Source of the DNA: an uncultured Aquimarina sp.
GTDB lineage: Bacteria; Bacteroidota; Bacteroidia; Flavobacteriales; Flavobacteriaceae
Direction: 5' to 3'
DNA length: 64,000 bases
Assembly (NCBI GenBank): GCA_947489685.1
Contig: CANLEM010000005.1
Span: 186,001-250,000 of the forward strand
A program made the translations under genes and the position numbers. Positions 43,497 through 51,792 of this stretch are shown here, one piece after another (positions within the stretch are counted from its first letter, which is position 1; the number at the start of each line of letters is the position of its first letter). Below the pieces are notes generated by a model. It saw nothing but the letters and a program-made list of their open reading frames with translations. It did no database searches and was not told the DNA's origin.

Positions 43497-45542
43497 ATGA
43501 AACTAGGGTCAATATATGTATACTGCTTCATAATATTCAATTTTTATGTTGTTTCTGCCCAGCATATAAAAATTCAGGATACCTCTAGTATCGAGAATAA
43601 ATTAAAATATAAGCTTTATAAATTATTAGACGAATCTAATTATAAAAAGGCCCTGATAATTACGGACAGTATGGAAATATATGGTGCTAAAAATAGTAAC
43701 AGTCTTTTTCTGGCTTATGCTTATGATGCTAAAACAATGATTTACCGGTTTAGACAAGATCTTCCCAAGGCAAAGGCATATGTCAAAAAGAGTATTCAAA
43801 TTTATGAGGAACATAAACGATATAATAGCCTAGTCGCCCTAAATGCTCACCTTGCAAATATATTAAGGGCTGAGGGAAAATTAGATTCATGCTTAATCGT
43901 ACTCAATACTATATCCAGAAAATATATTACTGATACCACGTCAAAAAAGAATTTAAGATATTTTTATAACGAAAAAGATATATCCCACAGTCTAGCAGGC
44001 CGAATTGATTCTTCCTTCCATTATACATTTAAAAAAATTGCCCTAACAAACGAAGATGATTACTACGGTTTAGGTGTTTCTTACACCATATTGGCAAAAA
44101 ATTTTTATACAGTAAATGATTTACCCAAAGCGTTAATTTACATTGACAAATCCATTGACTATCTCTCTATGGGAGCATATTCTTATGACGTAGCTACATG
44201 CAGAGCTCTTATTTTAAAAGGAAAGATTTTATTGTCCTTAAATAGGTATACTGAAGTAGAACAATGTGCTAATTCTATTACCGCTCTTATTAAAAACAAA
44301 AACCAACCTGAGTATAAGGCCCAGGCAAATATTTTACTATCAAAACTTTATCGAAAAAGAAAACAATTCGAAAAAATTCCCTCCATAGATTTCTTTGTTA
44401 AAAAGCATAAAAATATATCCTTTGGTACTTTATTCGAATTCTATAACCTGAAGTTAGAACAAGCTATTTACCATACATCCTGGAAAGAGGCCGGTGAGCT
44501 CATCGAAAAATTGGATCATCTAACTTCAAAAATTAGTGGATTGAAATCAAAACAATCTTTTTATAAACTTTCATCCATCTACTGGGCGGCTATTAAAGAT
44601 TTCGAAAAAAGTTACTATTCGCAAAATCAACATCTTCAAATAAAAGAAAAAATCAACACTAGACAACAAACCTATATGGCCTATGACTTGGACCAGAGAT
44701 ATCAACTCGCTAAAAAGAATAAGGAAATAGCATTACAAAATTTTAAAATTAAGGAGCAAGAAAATCAACTACTCCTAAAGAAAAAGCATCAAACGTATTT
44801 ATCAATATCCATTTTGTCGGCTATACTTGCATTTATTTCATTGCTTTTTGTTTATAGACAACGTCAAAAAATAAAAGATAATGAAATATTAGCATTACAA
44901 CGTAGGCAGGAAATCATAAGGCTTGAATCACTCATTTCGGGAGAAGAAAAAGAACGTAACAGACTGGCACAAGATCTTCATGATGGGATTAACGGGGATT
45001 TATCTGCTATTAAATATAAATTTACTTCTATAAAAGGTTCGAAACTGGATAAAAAGGAAAAAGTTATTCATAAAGAAGCGATAGCTATGCTTGACAATAC
45101 GGTGGAACAAGTGCGAAGAATTTCGCATAACCTGGCTCCTTCGTCCTTACAAAATTTTGATTTGGTAAAAACCATAAAACAGTTTTGTAATAAAATTAGT
45201 TTTTCGCACTCCTTGCAAGTTAGTTTTCAACATTTTGGAAATAAAATACAATTAGACAAACAAAAGGAAAATGCCATTTACAGAATTGTTCAAGAGTTGA
45301 TCAATAATGTTGTAAAACATGCCGAAGCCTCAGAAGCATTAGTACAAGTTAACCAATATAAAAATAAAGTTCACATTACTGTTGAAGATAATGGAAAAGG
45401 GTTTGACCCCAATATCAAAAGTGACGGAATTGGATTGCAAAATATTAAATCTAGAGTAAGTTTTTTAAAGGCTGATCTGGATATTATTTCAGAAGATCAG
45501 GGAACCTCATTTCATATCATCATCGACCTTAACAAAATCTAA
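43497..45542 (+). CDS. TPR sensor histidine kinase (NarX/HisKA_3 type)
   Basis: A signal peptide (LGSIYVYCFIIFNFYVVSAQ) and TPR-like helical repeats (residues about 35-395) form the extracytoplasmic sensor. One membrane helix near 440 (TYLSISILSAILAFISLLFVY) is followed by a HisKA_3 dimerisation region with phospho-acceptor H495 in RLAQDLHDGINGDLSAIKYKF and a HATPase domain (AIYRIVQELINNVVKHAEAS, VEDNGKGFDPN, GIGLQNIKSRV). It should phosphorylate the response regulator whose gene begins 4 bp later. Confidence 0.95.
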   Translation: MKLGSIYVYCFIIFNFYVVSAQHIKIQDTSSIENKLKYKLYKLLDESNYKKALIITDSMEIYGAKNSNSLFLAYAYDAKTMIYRFRQDLPKAKAYVKKSIQIYEEHKRYNSLVALNAHLANILRAEGKLDSCLIVLNTISRKYITDTTSKKNLRYFYNEKDISHSLAGRIDSSFHYTFKKIALTNEDDYYGLGVSYTILAKNFYTVNDLPKALIYIDKSIDYLSMGAYSYDVATCRALILKGKILLSLNRYTEVEQCANSITALIKNKNQPEYKAQANILLSKLYRKRKQFEKIPSIDFFVKKHKNISFGTLFEFYNLKLEQAIYHTSWKEAGELIEKLDHLTSKISGLKSKQSFYKLSSIYWAAIKDFEKSYYSQNQHLQIKEKINTRQQTYMAYDLDQRYQLAKKNKEIALQNFKIKEQENQLLLKKKHQTYLSISILSAILAFISLLFVYRQRQKIKDNEILALQRRQEIIRLESLISGEEKERNRLAQDLHDGINGDLSAIKYKFTSIKGSKLDKKEKVIHKEAIAMLDNTVEQVRRISHNLAPSSLQNFDLVKTIKQFCNKISFSHSLQVSFQHFGNKIQLDKQKENAIYRIVQELINNVVKHAEASEALVQVNQYKNKVHITVEDNGKGFDPNIKSDGIGLQNIKSRVSFLKADLDIISEDQGTSFHIIIDLNKI

Positions 45543-45546
45543 CAAC

Positions 45547-46179
45547 ATGGTAACAGTTTCTATATTAGATGATCACACCATGGTGCTGAAAGGACTTGAA
45601 GCCATGTTAGAAGATTCTGAAATAATTGAAGTTATCGGGACCTATAACTTGGGACAAGAATTGTTGAATAATTTAACAAACACCACTCCAGATGTGCTGT
45701 TATTAGATATTAATTTACCCGATAGTAATGGGGTAGAATTATGTAAAATAATAACCAAATCCTATCCGATTATTTCAATAATTGGTTTGTCAAATTATAG
45801 TGAGACCGGTTTTATAAAAAACATGATCCGCAATGGGGCAAAAGGATATTTATTGAAGAACACTTCAAAAGATGAATTAGAACATGCTATACAAATGGTA
45901 TATCGCGGAAAAACTTACCTTCCTTCCATTATAAAAAATAAATTATTGAATGAAAGTATCGGAATTTCATCTTCATCATTTATCCCTAAGATTACTAGAC
46001 GAGAAAAAGAGGTACTTCAATTAATCGCAAAAGAACATACTACCGAAGAAATTGCAAAACTATTATTCGTTGCTGCAAAAACTGTAGAAGCACATCGAAG
46101 TAATCTTATTCAGAAGTTGGGAGTACGCAACACAGCCGGCTTGATTCGCGTGGCTTTTGAAAAAGGTCTTTTGGTATAA
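45547..46179 (+). CDS. NarL/LuxR family response regulator
   Basis: The receiver domain has the acidic pocket D8/D9 and phospho-acceptor D54 (VLLLDINLPDSNG), with the conserved Lys in GYLLKNTSKDELEHAI. The C-terminal LuxR HTH reads ITRREKEVLQLIAKEHTTEEIAKLLFVAAKTVEAHRSNLIQKLG. It is the direct partner of the TPR kinase 4 bp upstream. Target genes are unknown; the two lipoproteins before it or the amylase after it are only positional guesses. Confidence 0.96.
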   Translation: MVTVSILDDHTMVLKGLEAMLEDSEIIEVIGTYNLGQELLNNLTNTTPDVLLLDINLPDSNGVELCKIITKSYPIISIIGLSNYSETGFIKNMIRNGAKGYLLKNTSKDELEHAIQMVYRGKTYLPSIIKNKLLNESIGISSSSFIPKITRREKEVLQLIAKEHTTEEIAKLLFVAAKTVEAHRSNLIQKLGVRNTAGLIRVAFEKGLLV

Positions 46180-46199
46180 TTTTGAAATAGTAATGTATT

Positions 46200-46232
46200 A
46201 AAAAAACCTGTCACCAAATTAGTAACAGGCTT
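46200..46232 (-). terminator. Terminator of the amylase gene
   Basis: On the minus strand GCCTGTTAC-...-GTGACAGGTTTTTT forms a stem with one G-U pair and a run of T, 22 bp after the amylase stop. The plus-strand version has a mismatch. Confidence 0.7.
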
Positions 46233-46253
46233 TAATACAATTGAGAATAATAT

Positions 46254-49200
46254 TTATTTCACCATTTTGATCACTTCAGAATTATTGCCAGAAGTTACTC
46301 TTATCATATAAATTCCTTTAGGCAATTCGGCAGTATCTAAAATAATTGAATTGGATCGTAACTCTCCTTTTGGAATTACGTTGGTATTCTCTCCTCTCAG
46401 GTTATACATTACCACTTGTACAGGGGTTTTATTTGCATCACCGTTTACAGTTAGTACCAGAGTTTGATTAAATGGATTTGGTGCTGCACTTATCAAATTT
46501 GTTCTTTCTTTAATGAATGACACGCTTGGTCTTGCTGTAGATCCAGGGCATTCGCTAGGACAAGTATCAAACCATTGATTGTCATACCAACCCTCGGTAG
46601 TTCTAAATACATCACTAGTTTGGGAAATTCCACTATCATTAAATACAATTCCTACTTCGACAGATTGATCAATTGTAGCCGAAAACCAAGGTGATCCAAC
46701 AATCGCTTTCATTGCTTCTCCTGGCCAAGCCGGTGCTCCTTGAATTGGTGCATTTGCATTTTTATCATACAAATATATAAAGGCCGTGTTCCATGATGCT
46801 GGTTTCTTAAAATATACATTAAATGAGGTATCTACAACATCTCCAGGACACTCACTGGGGCATGTATCGGTCCATTGATTATCATACCAACCCTCGGTTG
46901 TTCTAAACAAATCATCGGTCTGTGCTCCCCCATTATCATTAAATACTATACCTACTTCAACAGTTTGATCAATGGTATAGCTATACCATGGTGTATCTTT
47001 AACTAGTTGCATAGGTGCGCCTGGCCAAGCCGGAAATCCAGGAATTGCGGTGTTTGTATTTTTATCATACAGATAAACAAACGCACTACTCCAATTACTA
47101 GGCTTTTTGAAATAAACATCAAATGGTGTATTCACTACATCACCAGGACATTCGCTTGGACAAGTATCAAACCAAGCATTATCATACCAACCCTCTCCTA
47201 CTCTAGTCAAATCATCGGTTTGTGCGCCACCATTATCATTAAATACAATACCTACTTGCACATTTTGGTCAACGGTATACTTATACCAGGGAGAAGTAGC
47301 TTCTTGTGTCATTTCTACTCCTGGCCAGGCAGGAAATCCTGGTAATGCGGCACCGGTATTATTATCAAATATATAAACATAAGCAGATGACCAATCTGTT
47401 GGTTTTTTAAAATGTATATCAAAAGCAGATACATCTCCAATTACATAATCTCGACTTATGACAGATGATTCATTTCCTTCAGCATCAATAGCAATTGCTT
47501 TTACTGTTGTAGTTTCAGTTATTTCGAAAGGAACGTTATACGTTTGATTTGAAGCAGATGGTATTGTACCATCTGTAGTAAAATGAATACTTGTCGTGGC
47601 TCCTTGCGCTGTAGATGATGCTGTCATTTCTACATTTATTGGACTTGTATATGCTCCTGAAGCGGGGTCAATTGATAAGCTTACAGAGGCTGATGTATCC
47701 AAAGGTTCTCCTACCAACAACAAACCAAATGTAGTTCCAAAAGTTACTGTCCCATTAGAAACAGTAGCCGTTAGGTCAGAAAAATAATCTTTCAGTACTG
47801 TACCATCAGGCCATAATCCAAATACATTAAGAGCTCCAACAAAATCTCCGTCTTGTCCTTGAAAAACTAATGTTTTATCACTTTCGTTGTTACGATTGTA
47901 TTCTCTTTTAAAAATGTATGGCGAATCACTTAGTTTTTGATGAGATCCTGCTCCTACAGAAATGTGATGTCTTCTAAACGTTCCAATCTTTCTCCAATGA
48001 AACAACATTCCCTCATCTATAGAATCCCAATTCATATCACCTCGATACCCGGCATCAGGATACGTTTGCGGATCAAAAAATTGTCTCCCGGATTCATCTC
48101 CATAATAAATCTGAACTCCCCCTGGAGAAAGAAGTAAGGTTGTTCCTCCGTAGAACATATTCCCAGTATAAAACTCACTAAAATCATGAGATCGAAGGTA
48201 ACTCACCATATTGTATTCTCCTGGTGTTCCGAAACCTCCGTCATTATTGTTAAGTTTTGCAGCAAAAGAACTAAATATCTCCTCCTGACCCAAGTTGGTA
48301 TAAGCTTCTTTTGGAGAACGAAAATTGATCATACTGTTAAACTTACCTACAGTAAAATCATCTGGTAATTGATCTCCGACATTACCAATAATATTTACAC
48401 CAGAATGCTCACCTGTCATATAAAAATCAAGATCGTCTGGTTTTTTATCTGGGTTATTTTGTTTCCATTCTTTTAGCGCCAAAACGGCTTCATCCTTTAG
48501 TTCTGCCCACGCATCAACACCCACGTGTCTTTCTGTATCTACTCTAAATCCATCTATTCCATACTCACGTACCCAATCGGTTAACCATTTAATAAGGTAA
48601 TATCTTGGTGCTCTTGGTTTTCCTGTTCGAGCAAAATAAGCATCAAGTTCATCAAGTTCTTGTTGTCTTCTTCCTTCGGCCTCCCATTTATCTATTAGCC
48701 ATTGTGGTAAAGCAACTTGGTTAAATGATTCTGTTCTTATATCGGGTAATCCAAAAAGAGGTCTCGTTAGATCATCACAAGATAATTCGCCATTATTAGG
48801 CTCACCATCTTCTTGACATTGTAGTCTTACCCAATCATTAGGGTAATCTTCGTCTACGAATTCTAATTGCCCATTAACCTCCTTATAAGTTCGGTAGCCT
48901 GTATGGTTCATTACGATATCCAATAATACTCTAATTCCGTGATCATGCGCCTCATCTATAAATTCTTCAAACTGCGCTGCAGAAGTAAAGTTTGGATCAA
49001 AGGCGGTCCAGTCATTTGTGTGATATCCATGATAAGGGTAATCTCTAAAAGAAGGATCATTTGCCGGGGGATTATTAAATCCATGTCTATTTTCTACAAC
49101 TGGCGTAACCCAAATTGCACTTACGCCAAGTTTATCAAAATATCCCTCTCGGATTTTCTCTGTAACTCCCGCAATATCTCCGCCATGAAAATCAATTTCA

Positions 49201-49394
49201 TTATTTCTACTATTTTGTTGTCGATCAAAATTTACATCATTTGTCTGGTCCCCGTTATTAAAACGATCCGTGATCAAAAAGTAAATGGTAACATTATCCC
49301 AAGAGAATGGTAACTCTCTTAGAGATTGTCCTGTACTAATATTTGGAAGCAGTATACTTAAAAGCAATCCAAAATAAAGTAAGCGTTTTTTCAT
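46254..49394 (-). CDS. Secreted GH13 alpha-amylase with three starch-binding modules and T9SS tail
   Basis: After a signal peptide, residues about 25-560 form a GH13 barrel with D159 in VLLDIVMNHTG, the nucleophile D286 in GIDGFRVDTERH, the acid E329 in MTGEHSG, and H403-D404 in YLRSHDFSEF. A chitobiase-C-like beta domain (about 575-655) follows, then three CBM26-like modules of exactly 100 residues (658, 758, 858), and a T9SS type A sorting domain (about 975-1046, ending YMIRVTSGNNSEVIKMVK). It degrades starch-like glucans at the cell surface or outside the cell. LacI-type palindromes lie upstream. Confidence 0.96.
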   Translation of the reverse strand: MKKRLLYFGLLLSILLPNISTGQSLRELPFSWDNVTIYFLITDRFNNGDQTNDVNFDRQQNSRNNEIDFHGGDIAGVTEKIREGYFDKLGVSAIWVTPVVENRHGFNNPPANDPSFRDYPYHGYHTNDWTAFDPNFTSAAQFEEFIDEAHDHGIRVLLDIVMNHTGYRTYKEVNGQLEFVDEDYPNDWVRLQCQEDGEPNNGELSCDDLTRPLFGLPDIRTESFNQVALPQWLIDKWEAEGRRQQELDELDAYFARTGKPRAPRYYLIKWLTDWVREYGIDGFRVDTERHVGVDAWAELKDEAVLALKEWKQNNPDKKPDDLDFYMTGEHSGVNIIGNVGDQLPDDFTVGKFNSMINFRSPKEAYTNLGQEEIFSSFAAKLNNNDGGFGTPGEYNMVSYLRSHDFSEFYTGNMFYGGTTLLLSPGGVQIYYGDESGRQFFDPQTYPDAGYRGDMNWDSIDEGMLFHWRKIGTFRRHHISVGAGSHQKLSDSPYIFKREYNRNNESDKTLVFQGQDGDFVGALNVFGLWPDGTVLKDYFSDLTATVSNGTVTFGTTFGLLLVGEPLDTSASVSLSIDPASGAYTSPINVEMTASSTAQGATTSIHFTTDGTIPSASNQTYNVPFEITETTTVKAIAIDAEGNESSVISRDYVIGDVSAFDIHFKKPTDWSSAYVYIFDNNTGAALPGFPAWPGVEMTQEATSPWYKYTVDQNVQVGIVFNDNGGAQTDDLTRVGEGWYDNAWFDTCPSECPGDVVNTPFDVYFKKPSNWSSAFVYLYDKNTNTAIPGFPAWPGAPMQLVKDTPWYSYTIDQTVEVGIVFNDNGGAQTDDLFRTTEGWYDNQWTDTCPSECPGDVVDTSFNVYFKKPASWNTAFIYLYDKNANAPIQGAPAWPGEAMKAIVGSPWFSATIDQSVEVGIVFNDSGISQTSDVFRTTEGWYDNQWFDTCPSECPGSTARPSVSFIKERTNLISAAPNPFNQTLVLTVNGDANKTPVQVVMYNLRGENTNVIPKGELRSNSIILDTAELPKGIYMIRVTSGNNSEVIKMVK
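46524..47423 (-). repeat. Three tandem 300-bp repeats encoding starch-binding modules
   Basis: Within the amylase, units start at 47423, 47123 and 46823 on the minus strand, exactly 300 bp apart. Each encodes FxVxFKKPxxW, a WPGxxM segment, VGIVFND, GWYDNxW and TCPSECPG. Units one and two are the closest; the third diverges at the FND loop. Confidence 0.95.
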
Positions 49395-49830
49395 AATTAG
49401 TTTTTATGGTTTGTGTGTTAATAATTAAAATCATCTGGGAATCAATTATTAATCAATTCCTCAAACGTTGTAATAAATATTTCTAAAAAAAAATCGTATT
49501 TGATAACTTTAGAAGTCCCATTTTTCTTCGCAAACGTTTGAGTGTTGATATTTAATTTCTTTTGCGTTAAAAAAATGAATATTACCTATATAAACCTTGT
49601 AGATTTTATGAATATCTAAGTTTATTTAGATTTGAAAACATTCTCATATAATGATGTGTTTTTAAAATCAAATTTTTCATCTTTATGAAAGATGAAAATC
49701 ATTAAATAAATCGATGGAAGCATTTTTACATGATTAATCTAAATGCAATTGGAGGTAATTATCACTTACTTAGAACTTATACAGAATATGCTTTTGATTA
49801 TTTATATTTGAACTTTAAACATATCAAGCA
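49395..49830. other. Intergenic region between amylase and AraC genes with LacI-type palindromes
   Basis: In 436 bp, CAAACGTTTG at 49531-49540 (inside CGCAAACGTTTGAG) is a perfect palindrome like LacI/MalR-family operators. A second partial copy, CAAACGTTGT, lies at 49462-49471. A -7 element TATATTTG (49803-49810) precedes the AraC gene. No ORF is supported. Confidence 0.65.
49529..49542 (-). promoter_or_regulatory. Predicted LacI-family operator upstream of the amylase
   Basis: CGCAAACGTTTGAG contains the central CG dyad typical of LacI-family sites and lies 135 bp upstream of the amylase start; a degenerate copy lies at 49462-49471. A maltose- or glucan-responsive regulator outside the window is the likely binder. 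Confidence 0.55.
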
Positions 49831-50877
49831 GTGGACGTCCAATCTCAATTATTATTTTTTTTTAGCGCTCTTGGAGCATTCAATGGGATAATAGTAGGAT
49901 TGTTTTTTCTTTTTTATGTAAAACCCAAACATAGAAGCAATTTATTTCTGGGATTATTGTTACTCGCTTTAAGCGTTCGTATTGGAAAATCAGTGTTTTA
50001 TTATTTTCATTACGATTTGGCTGATATTTATATTCAAATAGGTTTGTTCGCTTGTTGGTTTATAGGACCTCTTTTATATTTCTATGTCAAATCTGCCTTA
50101 GAAGCTGATGACTTAATCAATAGAAATGTTAATATTCATTTTGGTATTTTAATTTCATTAGGGCTTACATTATTCTTAGCTTTTCCAAGATCCAACTATG
50201 AAGTACAATGGTTAAATTTATTTATATACCTTATTTATGGTCAATGGGTAATATATGTTATAGCCGCCGGATATTTTATTTGGCAGAACTATAATAAGAT
50301 TAGACAATCTAAAAAAAGTTTTCTCTCCTTTAGATTATGGTTGTTAAGTATATACACAGGTAATGCAATAATTTGTACCGCCTTTATTACGGGTAATTAT
50401 ACTTCTTACATAGTCGGAGCCTTGTCGTTTTCTTTTATTTTTTATTTACTTGTATTGTTACTTTTCTTCGCAAAACAACGTAATAAACTTATTTTTTTAA
50501 ACCCTCAGAGACATCGTGAAAAAAGTATTAACACAGAAATTGCAGAAGTACTTATATCCAATCTGGAACAAGTAATGATAGAAAGTGAATTATACAAAAA
50601 CTCTGATATTACTTTATCAAAGGTTGCAAAAAGGCTTAACATTATACCTAATAAATTATCGTTGCTTTTAAATGATAATATGAAAATAAGTTTTTCTGAT
50701 TATTTAAATGGAAAGCGTATCGAAATGGCAAAAAAAATGATTGATGCAAACTCTAATTATTCTTTTGAAGCCATCGGCTATGACTGTGGGTTTAACTCAA
50801 AATCTACTTTTTATGCAGCTTTTAAAAAACATACAGGAACAACACCTTTAAAATATCAAAAATCAATTTTAAAATAG
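49831..50877 (+). CDS. AraC regulator with membrane-helix N-terminus
   Basis: The start is GTG 49831, 20 bp after a TATATTTG -7 element. Residues 1-220 hold six to seven hydrophobic helices (FFSALGAFNGIIVGLFFLFY onward), and residues about 245-348 an AraC HTH (ITLSKVAKRLNIIPNKLSLLLND, then FEAIGYDCGFNSKSTFYAAFKKHTG). Such 7TM-HTH proteins are thought to regulate genes directly from the membrane. It may control the DJ-1-like lipoprotein and serine-hydrolase-like genes downstream. Confidence 0.92.
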   Translation: MDVQSQLLFFFSALGAFNGIIVGLFFLFYVKPKHRSNLFLGLLLLALSVRIGKSVFYYFHYDLADIYIQIGLFACWFIGPLLYFYVKSALEADDLINRNVNIHFGILISLGLTLFLAFPRSNYEVQWLNLFIYLIYGQWVIYVIAAGYFIWQNYNKIRQSKKSFLSFRLWLLSIYTGNAIICTAFITGNYTSYIVGALSFSFIFYLLVLLLFFAKQRNKLIFLNPQRHREKSINTEIAEVLISNLEQVMIESELYKNSDITLSKVAKRLNIIPNKLSLLLNDNMKISFSDYLNGKRIEMAKKMIDANSNYSFEAIGYDCGFNSKSTFYAAFKKHTGTTPLKYQKSILK

Positions 50878-50979
50878 CGATTTAAAAATTCCTGATTTAT
50901 AATATAGGACTCCTATTTTTTTACCCAAGATCTTTTTAAAACACAAACTAGATACAATTGTTCTAAAATTGTTTTAAAA

Positions 50980-51780
50980 ATGAGAACAGTAATATTTTAC
51001 ATCTTCATCTCGCTTATAATAATTAGTTGTAAAAATAAAAACAACAAAAAAGATACGTCTAATGTATCAACAACAAAAGTAGAAAAGAAAAAACGGGTAT
51101 TATTTGTAACAAGTAATGCGCATTTCTATGGTGACTCAAATATAGAATCTACAAATCATTTCCCCGAGATTGTTTATGCTTATGACGAATTTGTAAAAGA
51201 AGGATTTGCAATAGATTTTATAAGCCCTAATGGAGGTGATATAGCCGTAGGATATATTTATAGTTCGGATTCTATTATTAAAAAATATCTGTTTGATGGT
51301 GAGTTTATGGATAAATTGGAAAATACCAAAGCTCCAAGGGAGATCAATTACAAAGATTATATAGCTGTTTATTATAGTGGTGGAGGCAGTGCCATGTTTA
51401 CCGTTCCCGAATCCAATGAGATTCAAAATATATCGATAAATATCTACGAAAAAAATAAAGGTATAATTTCGGCCATTTGCCATGGAACAGCAGGTATAGC
51501 TAATCTCAAAAAATCTGACAGCACTTATTTGGTCTCTGATAAAAAAATCACCGGATTCCCGGACCTCTTTGAAGATAAAAAGGCTAAATATTATAAAGAA
51601 TTTCCTTTCTCTATTCAAGAAAGAATAGCCAAAAATGGAGGTGATTTTAAATACTCCAAAAACGGATGGGACAACTATTACTTAAAAGATGACAGGATAG
51701 TTACTGGTCAAGACCCCTCTAGTTCGAGTGTGGTAGCACGAACTGTTATCCAAATTATCAACAATCAAAAAACGAATTAA
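50980..51780 (+). CDS. DJ-1/PfpI (HSP31-like) family lipoprotein
   Basis: A lipoprotein signal (VIFYIFISLIIISC) precedes a glutamine-amidotransferase-like fold: KRVLFVTSNAHFYGD, DYIAVYYSGGGSAMFTVPES, and the nucleophile elbow ISAICHGTAGIANL with Cys near residue 168. The overall pattern follows the HSP31/type-1 GATase-like class of hydrolases or glyoxalases, which are normally cytoplasmic; export as a lipoprotein is a less common form. An ATAGGA-C-TCCTAT dyad lies upstream at 50904-50916. The next gene follows after 12 bp. Confidence 0.9.
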   Translation: MRTVIFYIFISLIIISCKNKNNKKDTSNVSTTKVEKKKRVLFVTSNAHFYGDSNIESTNHFPEIVYAYDEFVKEGFAIDFISPNGGDIAVGYIYSSDSIIKKYLFDGEFMDKLENTKAPREINYKDYIAVYYSGGGSAMFTVPESNEIQNISINIYEKNKGIISAICHGTAGIANLKKSDSTYLVSDKKITGFPDLFEDKKAKYYKEFPFSIQERIAKNGGDFKYSKNGWDNYYLKDDRIVTGQDPSSSSVVARTVIQIINNQKTN

Positions 51781-51792
51781 ACATAACTGATT

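Noticed and set aside
48939-49313. 124-residue plus-strand ORF opposite the amylase gene
   Set aside because: It lies wholly antisense to the well-supported GH13 domain and has no domain-like or signal features.
51136-51618. 160-residue minus-strand ORF opposite the DJ-1-like gene
   Set aside because: It is antisense to conserved catalytic-region sequence and its composition is that of a shadow.
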